A DNA stretch of 64,000 nucleotides from Chrysoporthe austroafricana (Eukaryota; Ascomycota; Sordariomycetes; Diaporthales; Cryphonectriaceae), in NCBI GenBank assembly GCA_001051155.2, contig JYIP02000007.1:1180342-1244341 (forward strand), written 5' to 3'. Positions 22,663 through 34,718 of this stretch are shown here, piece by piece. A program made the position numbers and the translations under genes. Numbering within the stretch: the stretch's first letter is position 1; the number at the start of each line of letters is the position of its first letter. The notes under the pieces were generated by a model. It had not been told where the DNA came from and did not search any database. It saw nothing but the letters and a program-made list of their open reading frames with translations.

Positions 22663-23526
22663 TCACTCAGCCCAGTTGATACTCTTCCCGTCCTTGCTCT
22701 TCAACTGCCCCTCCTTCGGGACCTCTGCCTCCCCCTCGACATGGTCGGCCTCCCTCGCGTTGTTCGTAGCCCATATCCTCTCAATGGACAGATCAAACGG
22801 CCCCGCTATACGATCCGTCAACCCGATGCCGACCGTCCGGACCTTCTGCCGGAGCATCTCCGTCTGTGGCTCCACAACAAAGCCGTGATTCGTCCGCACA
22901 AAGTCGTTGAATCTGATCAAAACCGTCTCCCACTCCCCAGGGCGTTTGCTAAACAGCCGGTGTTGGTGTAGATCTGTCGGCACGAGGGATTCGGTCTGTA
23001 TGTTGACGAGGTAACTCCTCCCATCAGACTTAATCCTGAGCGCGAGGAAGGTGTACGGGTCAATGTCCCATATGCTCTTGCCGAAGATCGTCGGCGGCCT
23101 GTCCAGTGTCTTCCACGCTGCGTAACCCGACCTCTCCACGTCTGGCCTATTTCTCGGTAATTGCGTAGATATCGAGCCGTAGAACCGGGCGTGGCCGTTC
23201 GGGTTATCTGACGGGTTCGTGGAGGCTGGTTTTTCTGAGAGTGGTTTGGGTGATATCCAATCGAGTTGTGCTTTTGTGAAGCCGCCCATGTCTGCATCAG
23301 AGAAGACTCCGCATGTCTCCATGGATTCTCGGTTGTGGAAGGAGTACAGCTCGCGAGGGCCGGAGGGACCTTTCACGCCCTCGAGGTTCATGGCTGGAAG
23401 AGAACGCCTGTCAGTAACTTGACTAGTGGCCTTGACATCTGATCACCAACCTATCTGCGAAAGCCTCTTGAACTCGTCCAAGCTCCGGGCCCAGAAGCCC
23501 TTCGCCAGGCACGATGTTGCCCTCAT
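22663..23526 (-). CDS. Complex I intermediate-associated protein 30 (CIA30) family
   Basis: A two-exon gene, complement 23526-23451 and 23393-22663, encoding 268 residues. CIA30/NDUFAF1 proteins assist assembly of mitochondrial NADH:ubiquinone oxidoreductase. The short first exon (MRATSCLAKGFWARSLDEFK) adds a basic N-terminus; the intron has a GTTGGT donor, a TTACTGAC branch and a TTCCAG acceptor. Domain landmarks are ARFYGSISTQLP, SGYAAWKT, WDIDPYTFLALRIKSDGRSYLVNIQTES, EWETVLIRFNDFVRTNHG and VGIGLTDRIAGPFDLSIERIWA, the normal order of a full CIA30 domain. The last 30 residues are Glu/Lys-rich. Localisation to mitochondria is family knowledge; the presequence is short, so a cytosolic CIA30-like protein is possible. 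Confidence 0.9.
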
Positions 23527-25313
23527 CTTCGGTGGCCAAAGTCAGAGACCAGAGGGCTCTAGGTTCGTAGTGCGCGACAGATACAGAGGCAGTTGATTCG
23601 ACATCGGATTGCGGTGCTATGCATGGGAGCCGTCACACCGTTGCTGTGGGCTCGCGAGAGGGTCTGAGGAGCTGATCTCCCCGTGAATCTCTTCGTTGCT
23701 TTGGCTAGAGGAAATTGGACCGGCGGCCGCAGGACGTCATGCAGCGCTGAGGGTCGAACGGCTCCAGCATCCCAGCTCTTGCAGGGGTCAGGGAGCTATG
23801 GGTCCGGGTGGTCCGTGCATAGAGCCTCTTTCAACGACATCTAAATCAACCCTCCAAATGCTTCCATCTCAAATGACTGTTTGACTGCCACATCCCATGC
23901 AGACTCTCATTGGTCGCCTGGCTCATGCTCTCAACTCTCTTCTTGTATAAAAGCAGAGCAAGAAGAATCGCCAAGATGTACAATACGAAATGAAATGCAC
24001 AGGTGGCTTTTTTTTTTTTAAACCGGGCGTGCTGTTGTTGGTGAAATCTGGACCATTCCTCTGCTTGTCAAGCGACAGCCAGAGATTGGGACTAGCACCG
24101 AGACTTTCCATAATCAAGAGGACATGGCGAGCAGTTTTCTCTGCACATGGCTCCTGCAGTAGAGGGCGATTTGGTGCTGGATGGCATGGCATCTGGAAAT
24201 GAGGCAAGTGCCTGTTAAAGCGTGTGAAGAGCATCTTGCTGCCAGCTAGAGCAATGTTGTCTTGGGGACGATGCACAACTGTGTGGAAGGTTGTGGAGGC
24301 AATGTGCTCTTTTTCAAGTGGTTGAATGCACTAAAAGAGAGACAGCGCACTAGCAACTTTAGGCTTCTCTCGTACGGCTTGTGCTGGATCGACTTGAGGG
24401 AAGAGGCGACGATACTGGGAGTCCCTGTATGGCGGATAGAAAAGAGTACAATGAGGATCGTATCAAAGTCTCTATCTTGAACAAGGGGTGGTGGCTCAAC
24501 GTGTACGGCAGAGCTGCATGAGTATGTAAGCTGAGTCTGCCAGACACCCCAAGAAGTCCGTAAGTGTTTATGGAGCATTTCTTACCCTTATTCACCTCTT
24601 TACTATGACAATCAATCGGGCATCTCTCTAACCTGTGGTCTACTGGCGGGATTCTTCGTGGCAGGGAGGTCTGATTCAGCATACCAGAAGGAATGCTGTT
24701 ACAGAGAATATGCTATTCCTTCACAATAGTTTGAATATCTGCATGGTGATGCTTCCTGGCGGTGTCTACTATATTAGTCCAATCTGATTGGGTCTTGGTG
24801 CTTGTGCAGCTTACAGCCTTTGGTTTTGACCCAAGATATTTTTCTGGTGTGCAATTGCCGCAGCTGGCACTCCAACCTCCTTCGCCACGAAACCTCAACC
24901 CCACAACAACTACCCTGCAAAAACCATTCCATCATCCCAATTTATCGTTGATTCAGAACAAAGGTCTGCAGTTGACGAGAAAACCCACAGATCAAGATTT
25001 TTTCGTCTGGTCAATCTCCAAACCATTGCGTTGTTCACATAACCACCTCCCCTTCCTTCACCTTCCACCTCCTTCAAACCGTCCACAACCATCACCAACC
25101 ATCACCAACCTTTCCAACAACCCCTACTGTAAAAAGCATCTCTTATTTAACCCATTCTTATCCACTTGTACCCACGCAGCTTTTATTACTGCGATTTTTG
25201 TATCTTCATCGCACCTGACATTCTGTCGTCTCACGATCCAACTGTCGTTGGATCTTCACCTCCACTGTTGCATTTGCCTCCATCACAAACCACCACCATT
25301 ACCTTCTTCCAAG
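23527..25313. promoter_or_regulatory. Divergent intergenic region and long leader of the RRM gene
   Basis: About 1.8 kb between divergent genes. From about 24870 to 25313 the plus strand is strongly C/T-rich with repeated CACCAACC and CCACCTCC motifs, typical of a long fungal 5' UTR. The RRM reading frame stays open upstream of the ATG at 25314, but the residues are Pro/His/Leu-rich and unlikely to be coding. A T13 run lies at 24007-24019. Confidence 0.55.
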
Positions 25314-27597
25314 ATGGCAGCCACCAGCAAGTCTTACGACCCTTCTCCTGAGCGAGAGCGGTTCCAGCGTATGAGAAGCGCCACGCATGCTAGCTCTGAG
25401 CGCGCTGTCTCTCCCAGCGAGGCTTCTTCTGTCGGCGATGAGCCTGGTGGTGAGTACTTTCTTGTCTTCATATCACCATCATTGCTGGAGCGTTTGGGTC
25501 CCCGCTCACGCGATGTCCATTTGAACCCCACCTTTGTAGCACCTCTGTTCTGCAACCACCTGGTTCACACTGACCATCCACAGGTGTTCGTCTCGACCGC
25601 TTGTCAATCTCAGACTCTCCTGGGGCGAAGTACACCCCTCCTCATGCCCGGCAAGGCCTTGGCACCCGCCTTGCCCAGTCTGCCCGTCGCAATGTAACGG
25701 AGTCGCCCACTTACCTGGTTGCCACTGATGATGGAGACGACGTTTTCACTTCGCCCACCAAGACCCTCAAGGAGCGCCGCTCTGAGCGATCCATGGTGCT
25801 TGCCAACATGCAGCGTCTCGACGTTTCCCTGGCCAACGATGAGCGCACCCTGCGCGAGCAGCCTTCTAACCTGAGCGGTCGTCACCAGATCAATGGTGTC
25901 GATGCCCAGAATCTGTATCCTCCCACCGCTTGTGTCTTTGTCGCCAAGTAAGTATCCGTTTCCTTCACGTCTCCTCCGTCGCCTTGATCCCGTCATCTGC
26001 CTCGGAGAGACCGATGCACATTACCTTGTCATTTCTCTGCCTTGTCTATTCACTAACGCTATCTAGCCTCCCCGAGCCCAAGGATGATGTCGCTCTTGAG
26101 GCTGCCATCTACCGCGAGTTCATGAAATATGGCAAGTGCTGGGTCAAGATTCGCCGTGACTCGCACCACATGCCCTTCGCCTTTGTTCAGTTTACTTCTG
26201 ATGAGGAGGCCCAAGAGGCTCTCGAGAAGGGCAAGGGTGCGATGATCCATGGCCGTCCTTGCCGCACCGAGATGGTCAAGGCCAACCGTACCTTCATCAT
26301 TCAGAAGAAGAACGGTGGTCTGATCACCATTGAGGAGGCTGAGAAGGCTCTGCTGCCCTTTGGTTCGATGAACAAGTGCGAGCTTCTCCACCCTCAGCTG
26401 CGAGAGCCTCTGGGCTTCCCGCCCACTGTTCTGGTCGAGTTCTCGATGTTTGATGCGAGTCGTGACCTTCATACGGTTAGTCTTCTTGTGGGCCTCTGCC
26501 TGCCTATGTTCACACCTTTTTTTTTTTTTCTTTCTTCTTCTTTGGATTCGTCACACGCTCTGTGTCTTGCCACCGCCAGATATGCCTCAGAGCTTCTCTC
26601 CCCTGCCTTGATCTATTTCTAAAGATTCTGAACTGATCCCCGTCTGTAGGCTTTCCGTCAGGACCCTACTTATAGCGTCTCCGCTTTCGATCTCAAGAAG
26701 AACTGTGCCGCCACGCGCACCAACAGCGACGAGACCTTCCTCGCCGCCTGTGAGCGCGACCGCCGCTCCATCTTCGTCGGCGACCTACCTGCCACCGCCA
26801 CCCAGGAGGCCCTAGAGGAGCTTTTCTCTGAGGCCGGCGAGATCCTCAAGATCAACGTGATCCAGCGAACCGTCAATGTGAACACCTCAACCCACTCGCA
26901 AGGCTCTCACGCTGCTGTCCGCACCATGGCGTTCATCGAGTACTCCCAGCCCGACATGCCCGAAGTAGCCATCGCCAGGTACCACGGCCAGCCCTACCAG
27001 GGGGCGACCCTGCGCGTCGAGCGCAAGAGCGTCAAGGACCGCGGCCCAACTCCCCGTCACAGCCGCTCGCAGCTTCTGCTCACACACAAGCCCTCGGAGG
27101 AGAAGGTCGGCCACAGCGTTGCCCACTCGACTCCTCGCAGTAGTGCCAAGCCTTCGTCTCCAACTATCGTGTCTACGCCGCGACACACCAATACCAATAT
27201 CCGCGCGCCCGTCGAGGTGTCGCCTGCACCCATGCCTCCTCCTCCGTACAACTGGGCCTATGGCGCTACCTCTCCTTACAATAACGCCGGCAATTACAGC
27301 TACGGTGGTGGTGCCGCTGCTGGTGGCGCCATGCCGGTGACTCCACAGGCGACGCCCCAGATGCCCAGTCCTTGGTCTTACTACAACTCTTACTGGCCCA
27401 ACATGATGGCGACTTACGATCCCTCGCTCTACATGACTCCCTATGCGTTCCAATCGCCTACTCCCATGGTCGGCGGGTCTGCTGCCAGTGGCCTCGGTGG
27501 CGGCCGCGCTGCTGCTGGTGAGCAGGGCGGGGCCCAGTCAACTCCTACCCGTGGTGGTGGTAACTTGGCCAAGGACAACGAGGGCGAGGAGGTTTAG
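25314..27597 (+). CDS. RNA-binding protein with three RRM domains
   Basis: A four-exon gene, 25314-25449, 25584-25947, 26067-26475 and 26650-27597, encoding 618 residues. The first 160 residues are Ser/Arg-rich and probably disordered. RRM1 begins with CVFVANLPEP (about 162) and has the RNP1-like MPFAFVQF. RRM2 begins RTFIIQKKNGG (about 228) with TVLVEFSMFDASRD. RRM3 begins SIFVGDLPATATQEALEELF (343-362) with TMAFIEYSQPD and ends near VERKSVKD. The C-terminal 190 residues are Pro/Tyr/Gly-rich (PPPYNWAYG, YYNSYWPNMMATYDPS), as in RNA-granule and mRNA-export proteins. Three tandem RRMs recall S. pombe Crp79-type proteins, but I do not assign orthology. The start has the leader TTCCAAGATGGCA. 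Confidence 0.9.
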
Positions 27598-28712
27598 GCC
27601 TGCTCGAGTCTTTCCCTCTGGACAAACTTTGCAACATCCACGACTTCACACAATGGGTTTCTGGCGTCTGGTCTCAACAGAAAAAAAATGCACAAGGTGG
27701 CTCTTATAATTGTATTATTTCCATGGGGAAATGTCGGGTGTTCGTGTTCGCCCTTTTGTTTCCGACTTTCGAAAGTTGGACATCTGGCGATCAGTTGGTT
27801 GGAACTCATTGTCACTGCCTTTTGCCCTTTTTAAGGCTCGTCGACATATGATGACTGTCTACACTTGATGGCATTCGATGTTTCGGTTCTCTCTACTTCT
27901 CATATCCTGCATTCCCCCCCACAACATGCACACCCCATTAATGTCCATAGCATTGGGTGGAACGTTCTGTGAGGGATCAAGGTGGCTTGTAGCTAGCATC
28001 TTGCCCGTTAGCTGTCACTCAGGGAATAAACGGTCATGGAATCAATGCATCTATTCAATTCACTGGACTAGAAAGTGCGAATTGGATCAACGGCTCACTG
28101 ACTTGATCTCTGCAGAAAGACTTGACCATCCAGGAAGGTGCTGATCAAGCAGTCAAGACCGTTTCCTGTTCTTATGAATCACAAAACAGCGTCAAGGAAG
28201 CTCGAGGCTTAGCCAATGTGAAAATAAGAAACATACAAAGCCAAAATCGCATCTAACAGCAAAACACATGCTGTTCCCTTCCAGTCAAGTATACTCCCTA
28301 GAGATCTTCAGATTGCCCAGCATACTGATATCTCAAAAAGCACCAGACTTGCAAGGTAAAGGCAATACATCCACGTCCGCCGCAATTGCTAGGCCGCTGG
28401 CACAACCATCGTCGATCCGCATGTCCTGCATTTTGGCCACCGTCTTCTCCTGAGCTTCTTCCGCCGCCTCACCTCCTTCATAGCCATACCCGACTCACAG
28501 ATCCTGAACCTTGGCAATCACGCTCCTTTGCCGTCTCAGCATGTTTTATGCAGCCCGTCGCAGCCGTCTTGCTCGGCATCTCGGGCTTGCGTTGATGCTC
28601 ATCCTGATGATATGGTTGCTCTCACCATATCAGCAGTTGAGTCAGCTTCAGAACCGCAGCCCGTCTCCGTTATTAAAGTGGTGGGCGTTGCTCCACAACA
28701 TGTCAGTATATC
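27598..28712. other. Intergenic between convergent genes
   Basis: About 1.1 kb holding the 3' ends of the RRM gene (+) and the mucin-like gene (-). Small open frames (for example 28511-28768 +) are unsupported. A possible alternative 3' exon of the minus-strand gene could lie around 28600-28670. Confidence 0.5.
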
Positions 28713-31700
28713 TCAAAAGCCACCAAATGCCATGGGATAATAGGGCTTACTGTGAGGACTCACAATGAGCCAGCTTGGGGACGAAAATAAGTGACTGTGG
28801 CTCTCTGCCTCAGTGCTCATCTGGACTGTCGAGATCGGCTCAGGCTCACAGCACAACGAGGCCGACTCGTCGACCGATTTCGAATGCAGGTGCGACGTCG
28901 ATGTCCAGAGATACGTCGTCACAGGTTCATACAGGCTCGTCCTCTCTCTGCTACTGCGCGTCTCCTCGTGCCTCGTCTTCGTTGTCACCGTCGTGGACGT
29001 CACCAATGTCGTCTCCTCGCAAGTCTCGGTAGTGCGAGATAACTCCATGAGCGACCATGTCTCGGTTGTGCGAGATAGCTCCACGACCGACCGTGTCTGC
29101 GTTGTGTGAGACGTCGCTGTGGTAGTCTCCGTCTCGACACAGCTGGTGTTCGCAGTAAGAGACTCCACAATCGTCGTGACGGAGGGGAGGGTGCCGTTGG
29201 GCATGTGCCACGTCAGGGCGCTCGACAACGATGTCGTTGTCAACGAGGTGATCGGACCAGCAGCGCCCGCGGAGCTGACGCTCCGGGTAGTAGAATTAGA
29301 CTCGGGGGTCGGATACGGCACTGAACTACTGGCCGTTGAGACCCAGCTTGTAACGATTATGCCGCTTGAGATGGACGATGGCGCCGGCTCGCTGATCGCG
29401 CCAGCGGATCCGAAGCTGGTACTGAAGGCAGTTGGTCCACCTGATGTGGAGTTGGCGAGCGGATAGGGCGCGGACGCATCATCGGCTGATGAGGTCGGGC
29501 TTGTGGCGGTGACCCCGAAGGGACTTGTCGGTGGAAATCGTAGGGTCTCTGTGCCAGTGTCTGGTCCCAATGATATTGTCGAATTAGTCAGTGGATAATA
29601 CGCCGATGAAGGAGATGTCGAAAAATTGCTACTAAGCGAGGTTATTGTGTCTACAGGTAGAGCGCTGCCGGTTCCTACTGCACTCGTGCTCGCTGTATGT
29701 GTAGTTGTAGATGTAATTGTAGAGTTGGTGAGCGGGTAATGCGCCGAAAATGAAGACGTTGTGATATTACTGCTGATTGAGGTTGTCGTGGCTACTGGCA
29801 CGGTGGTGACAGTTCCTATTGTGCCTGCGCTTGAGGCTATAGTAAACGTGGAGTTTGTGACAGGGTAGTACGTCGACGATGTCGACGTTGAGATATTGCT
29901 GGTAATTGAGGCTATCGTGGTCACAATTGGGGGGCTTGCAGTCCCTAACGTGCCCGCGATTGGTCCAGCTAAAGCCGTAGAGTTGGAATGTGGGTGAGGT
30001 GCTGGTAGTGTTGATGTCGAGATGTTGGCGCTGACCGGAATTGTGACTGTCGCCGATGATTCGACGCTGGCTGTTCCTACTGTTTCGGAGGGAAAGGGCA
30101 GAGTTGTTGCGTTGGTAAGAGGGAATGGCGGCGGAGGCCCCGACGAGCGCGTCTTTGGTGGGTTGGCATCGCTCCCGGTGAGTGCAGATATGCGCCTTGA
30201 TCTTGTAGTTGGCAATGGTATGGGTGAGACGACTGAAGACGTGTTCAAGGATCCGGTACCTGTGATGGTTCCTGAGATTCTGAGGGATGATGTAGAGTTG
30301 GACAATGGGGGTGGCACACTTGAAGACGTTGAGAAAGAAGTGAAATTTGCGGTTGCAACGGATGTAATTTCACTTCCGCTTGTGGCCGAAACCATCATCG
30401 TAGAGTTGGATAACGGATAAGAAGGCGAGGAAGAGCTACGGTACATGCTGCTGGACGAGATATCACCAGACAGCGTACTGGTTGACACGGGCAAAGGAAT
30501 TGATGTTGCATTTACGGTGTTGATCGACAACGAGATGGAGCTAGTGTGATCTGGCAAACGTGTCGACAGGGAAATGTTGCTCGTTGTGGAGTGGGCTGAG
30601 GAATGGTGATGAGAGGTGATGTTAGCCGTATTTGAGTGATGGCCCGAGACTGCTAGAGTGGTCGAGAGCGGGTGCAAACTTGTTTTGGTCGAATTAATCG
30701 TGCTTGGTCCGTACGGAGAGGACCCATTCGATGTCAGAGTGAAAATAGAGTGGCTTGAAAAGGAGTTGTGCAGGCTGACGCTCGAGAGTACGCTTCCATT
30801 GACAGTGGCGGTGCTGCCGATTCTGGACTGTGATGAAGAGTTCGTAAAAATGACACTCATCGAGGTCGACGTTGTGGTATTGGAAAATGTTGTAGTGGTG
30901 GCACTTATGTTCGTGTTGATAGAGAGCGACGTGGCCCCTGAGATATTACTTGAGGAGGATGTCGAATTCGCATAACTCGAACTGCTTGCAGCCGTGGAGT
31001 GCTCCGATGTTGTGCTATGACGGGCTGTGGTGATATTCCTGGTCCCGGTTGTAACAACGTGAGTCGATTCGGGACCGCCCGTCGAATTATGGCCCGGCCC
31101 CGTTGTGCTAGGAGTTGTTCGTGATTCAGGCGCCGCGGTCTGCCCGAAGCTTCTGGTACTTGTGGATTCTTCTGATGGCGCAGTAGTCTGCCCATAGCTA
31201 CTTGATAAGGAGGTGGAGTAGCTGATGGACGACGTGTTGGTCGTGCTATAATCTCCAGAAGTTGAGAGTGAAACAACGGGCGTGAGGGTGACACTCCTGC
31301 TTCTTCCACTAGGCGAAGACGTTACTGGTAAGGAACTCAGTACCGTGGCAGTTGAGTCTGTCGACATCGTAGTCGTAAATGAGAAGTGTACTATTGAGAA
31401 TAAAGGTCAGTCCTAGTTCTTATCATACTAAAATAGGATCTGAATAGGCCATGCGGCTTACGGGTGGTCGTGACATGAGTGAACCTCGTCGAGTGCGAGT
31501 GTGGCCGTGAGCGACGAGCGTCATCGTTCTCTGACAGCAATGTGTTGATGATAGCTTCCATGGACGCAGGACTCTGCTCCTGACCGTGTTGTCTGGCTTG
31601 CCCAACAGAAGGCCCGAGATGTAGTGATCTGTCTAGAATCTCATCTTGCTGCGCACATGCTACAGCGGACAGGCTGAGAAATATGAGGGCAGACGTCAAT

Positions 31701-31726
31701 TGGACTTTGAGCACTGCTCCCGTCAT
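28713..31726 (-). CDS. Secreted Ser/Thr-rich mucin-like protein
   Basis: A two-exon gene, complement 31726-31462 and 31390-28713, giving 980 residues. Exon 1 encodes a clear signal peptide (basic MTGAVLKV, hydrophobic ALIFLSLSAVA, cleavage after ACA) and a charged propeptide-like stretch. The intron has a GTAAGC donor, a CTGAC branch and an AATAG acceptor. Exon 2 encodes about 880 residues dominated by Ser and Thr with many N-S-T sequons. Imperfect repeats of roughly 40 residues carry the core YYPLTNST or a close variant (AHYPLTNST, TYYPVTNST, PYPLANST). Heavy O- and N-glycosylation at the cell wall is inferred. The C-terminal 150 residues hold Thr/Glu repeats (ELSRTTETWS, ELSRTTETCE) and a CC pair. 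No GPI signal is seen. A GTGAGT just before the end allows a different C-terminus by splicing. Confidence 0.72.
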
Positions 31727-33316
31727 GGTGGGCAGCACCTCTAAACGCCTCAACAAGAGAAAAGTCTCAAAATAAAAGGTATGGCGTGTTGAGGGCGAGA
31801 GCAAGGAGGCGCAAGCTCGGAGGAACTTGTGCCGTCAGAGTATGTAAGAAGATAGGCGAGCAGAGAACACAAAGCAGTGACGGTGATGAATCCAAATGAA
31901 GGTAGGATGCTCGCCAGGCATCTGGGATGATAGGAAAATGAGTGGTAGTCAGAACCAGTGCATGCAGCCACTGTACTTAGACTTTAGATATGATGAAGAA
32001 GAGACTTGTAAATGGCGTCGTCAGCAACTCTCCGTCTGACTTTCATGGCTTCCACTCTCGCCTGGGGACGGAACACATGTTCTACAGTGTAAGGTGGTGC
32101 GTCCCAAACACAGCAGCTTAGGCTCCTTAGAATGCCTCAGCCGAACGAGGTAGGAAAGCCGGGAAGCAGCCGTGTTTCCATCGTCGCCTCTTGGACATCG
32201 TCATGCCCTATGTCGTATGCATTCCATTTGTTCATTGGGTTCTTCTACGATGTGCAAGGGCGCATCGACGATCCCATCGAGCTATTACCTTTCGTGTAAG
32301 CTCTGCCCCTTGCAGAAATTCGTCCGCGATCTGCCGGAAAAGGCCCCGGCTGCTGGACCAGATCGTAGGGTGGAAGATCATCTTGGCTATTCGCCATTGG
32401 ATCGGTTCAGTACAACAATCGAGAGAGATTTTCTCCGGTATGTAGCACCGGAAGTTGTAGTTTGCCGTCTGATGCGAAAATTTTCCGATAGCAAGAAAAG
32501 TGAGGACGGATGGGCTCTCGCGAGAAGCGATTCTCAAAAGTTCTGTAAAACGGCAAAAGTTATGGACGCAACCGACCGCCGAGGCAGCCTGGGTAGAAAG
32601 ATTGTACGAGGCCTAGTGAGACGAACCCCAGCTCCCGCGAACGCTGATGTCTGGGTACGCCTCTGAGAAAGGCAGCTAACAGCCAGCTGGGTGCACGAAA
32701 CGGTAGACAAGAGTGGTGCATTGTACCTCTCGATACAGGTTGCAGTTGCATGGGATGCCAGATCGCAACACCCAAGCGCCAGTCGGCAAGGCTTGTTGCA
32801 TCAGCCTCCTGACCTCTGGCTCCGAGGACTGGGTGTCTGATCCTACATTTCATCATGGATTGCCAAGAACCGAGCTAGGGGATGGCAGCAAGTATGTACC
32901 GCTGCCATGTGTCTTCAGGCCAAATGATCCCTTGTGGCCAATCCCACCTCTCCTAGCCGTCAGCAATCGAGACTGACCGGTTGAACTCGCAAATCGCAGG
33001 TATTGTTGGCATTTACCGAAGAAGCTGAGAAGTAGTCACAGAATCGCATAAAAGACTTTCTGTACGAGCCATCAACCATGAACAGGTTCGGGTTGTACAT
33101 CTAATCGGGGAGGCACTCATCAGTAAAAGTGCTCGTGTTGCTTTTTGATTTAAATAACACAGAGGTTCACAACTCCTAGCCGCAAAATAAGTAACGAAAG
33201 ATCCTGTGCGGTTACGCAACCAACCTGTCAAACCTGCAGCCGTGTCTCTCGTTTATCCTGTGGTGCCTAATCTTTGTCCAACACCACGATCTCGGAAGGG
33301 TGCATTCCGGTTACTA
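31727..33316. other. Intergenic: mucin-like gene promoter and RRT8-like 3' flank
   Basis: About 1.6 kb. The frame upstream of 31726 stays open but starts without ATG and lacks secretory character. No further coding sequence is supported. Confidence 0.55.
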
Positions 33317-34718
33317 TCACTCGGCTTGGTGAGCAGCTTCTCGCAACTCTGGTGCTGTCGTCTCCATCATAGCAGTGTTCTTGGCTTCGATATCTGCGGC
33401 CCACAGGGCAGCTCCGACTAGGGAACGGTCAATCTCGCCTGAGTCTCGTCCATGTGCAACCAGCGTGGAGCGACTCACCCGTGTTCGTGAACGAGAAGAA
33501 AATACCGGCGAACGGAACCATCTCCAGGAGGGTAGCGACAGTGCCGAATCTTGGTTTGAGGATATTAGCAGACAGCTTTAGAAGTAGGCTTGTGGCATGT
33601 GTGCAACATTCTAGAGCTTAGCATCGGAGAATAAAGAACTCACGCTGTGTACGCGCCAACATGCTCCTGCAGCCAGTCTGACTTCTGAGATGAAGACCAT
33701 CTCTTGAGTTGGAAGTACTGTGCACCGTGATCAGCGCCTGTTTTATTCACGCTGTGGCATATTCACATACTCGATCATGAACTGTTCTTCCTCGTGTTCG
33801 GCCTAGACACAAGTCAGTGGTATCTCCGAAAGATGCTCGCTTGGGTTGTATGAACCTTGTAGAGTGATGAAAACGCCGGTTCCCACGACAGGGATAAAGT
33901 TGAAGGGTAGATACATCAGATATCGAATGATCGCCTCGGGACTGAAGCGCTCAAAGGGGCTTTTGATGATCTTGCCCAGCTTGGCAATAGGGTCACTCCC
34001 AGACTTGAGCTCTCTACCATTCTTAACAAGGTTGGTAGCATTTCTCGCCACCAGAGTTCCGTCGAAGGTGTCGAGCAGGGCGTCCTGCAGGATCCAGGTT
34101 CGAGAGAGCATAGAGACGACGGTCGAGCTCTCGTTGAGAACAAGTAATACGGTTGACAGGACTGCGATGGGACCGTCGACAAAGACCATCACAGCCAGTT
34201 GGGGCAAATAAGTGAATGCAAACATGCCTGCTAGGACTCCGGCGCTCAGAGTGGCCATGGGACCGACCTTGCTCCAGAAGGGCTTCCACAGCGCGCGATG
34301 GCCGAAGAAGTAGACGATACCCTAGGCGTATGTCAGCTGGTCAATTCACTAGAGCCGGGACAGGAGCTCGCCTGCCTTGACGGGATACCTGGGCCCATGC
34401 AACAACCGTCAGCCAAGAGTCATCACACAGACAAAGCCCAAAAATCAAAACACCGTATCTATTCCCTTTCTGACCACAGCTAACGAGACATCATGCGCCG
34501 CAGAGATAGCCGTCTCCACAGTGGGCCGAGAGGTAACATACAGGTACGAGCCGCTCTTTGCGGCATCATTGACGAGCAGGCTTGCCTTGCTGAAATCCTC
34601 CTTGCTGGACAAATAAGGTCAGCCAAAAAGGCGTGGCTTCCTAGAGGTTGGCGGCTCCTTACGCGACCTCGGCGGCCTTATGCCCAACAGAGTCGACGAC
34701 ACCTCGACGCTGCGACAT
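33317..34718 (-). CDS. RRT8: RRT8-like multi-pass membrane protein (outer spore wall / lipid droplet family)
   Basis: An eight-exon gene rebuilt from fragments in several frames. Exons (complement) are 34718-34663, 34604-34542, 34388-34376, 34321-33856, 33802-33771, 33717-33644, 33549-33479 and 33417-33317, giving 291 residues. Family landmarks are YLYPVKGIVYFFGHRALWKPF, split over three exons; FAFTYLPQLAVMVFVDGP; MYLPFNFIPVVGTGVFITLQG; RYFQLKRW; AYTAFGTVATLLEMVPFAGI; and FTNTVGAALWAADIE. Yeast Rrt8 and its relatives Lds1/Lds2 associate with lipid droplets and the developing spore wall; an equivalent role here is inferred. Exon 3 is only 13 nt, and the intron after it begins with GC (AAG|GCAGGC) and ends CTAG after a CTGAC branch. 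Both are needed to keep the conserved YPxKGI sequence in frame. An intron with a GTCAAG donor would drop V-K. Confidence 0.8.

Noticed and set aside
29119..30975. Several plus-strand Val/Gly/Glu-rich open frames (29119-29466, 30022-30420, 30658-30975)
   Set aside because: They are antisense to the Ser/Thr-rich minus-strand gene, whose repetitive Ser/Thr codons keep the opposite strand open.
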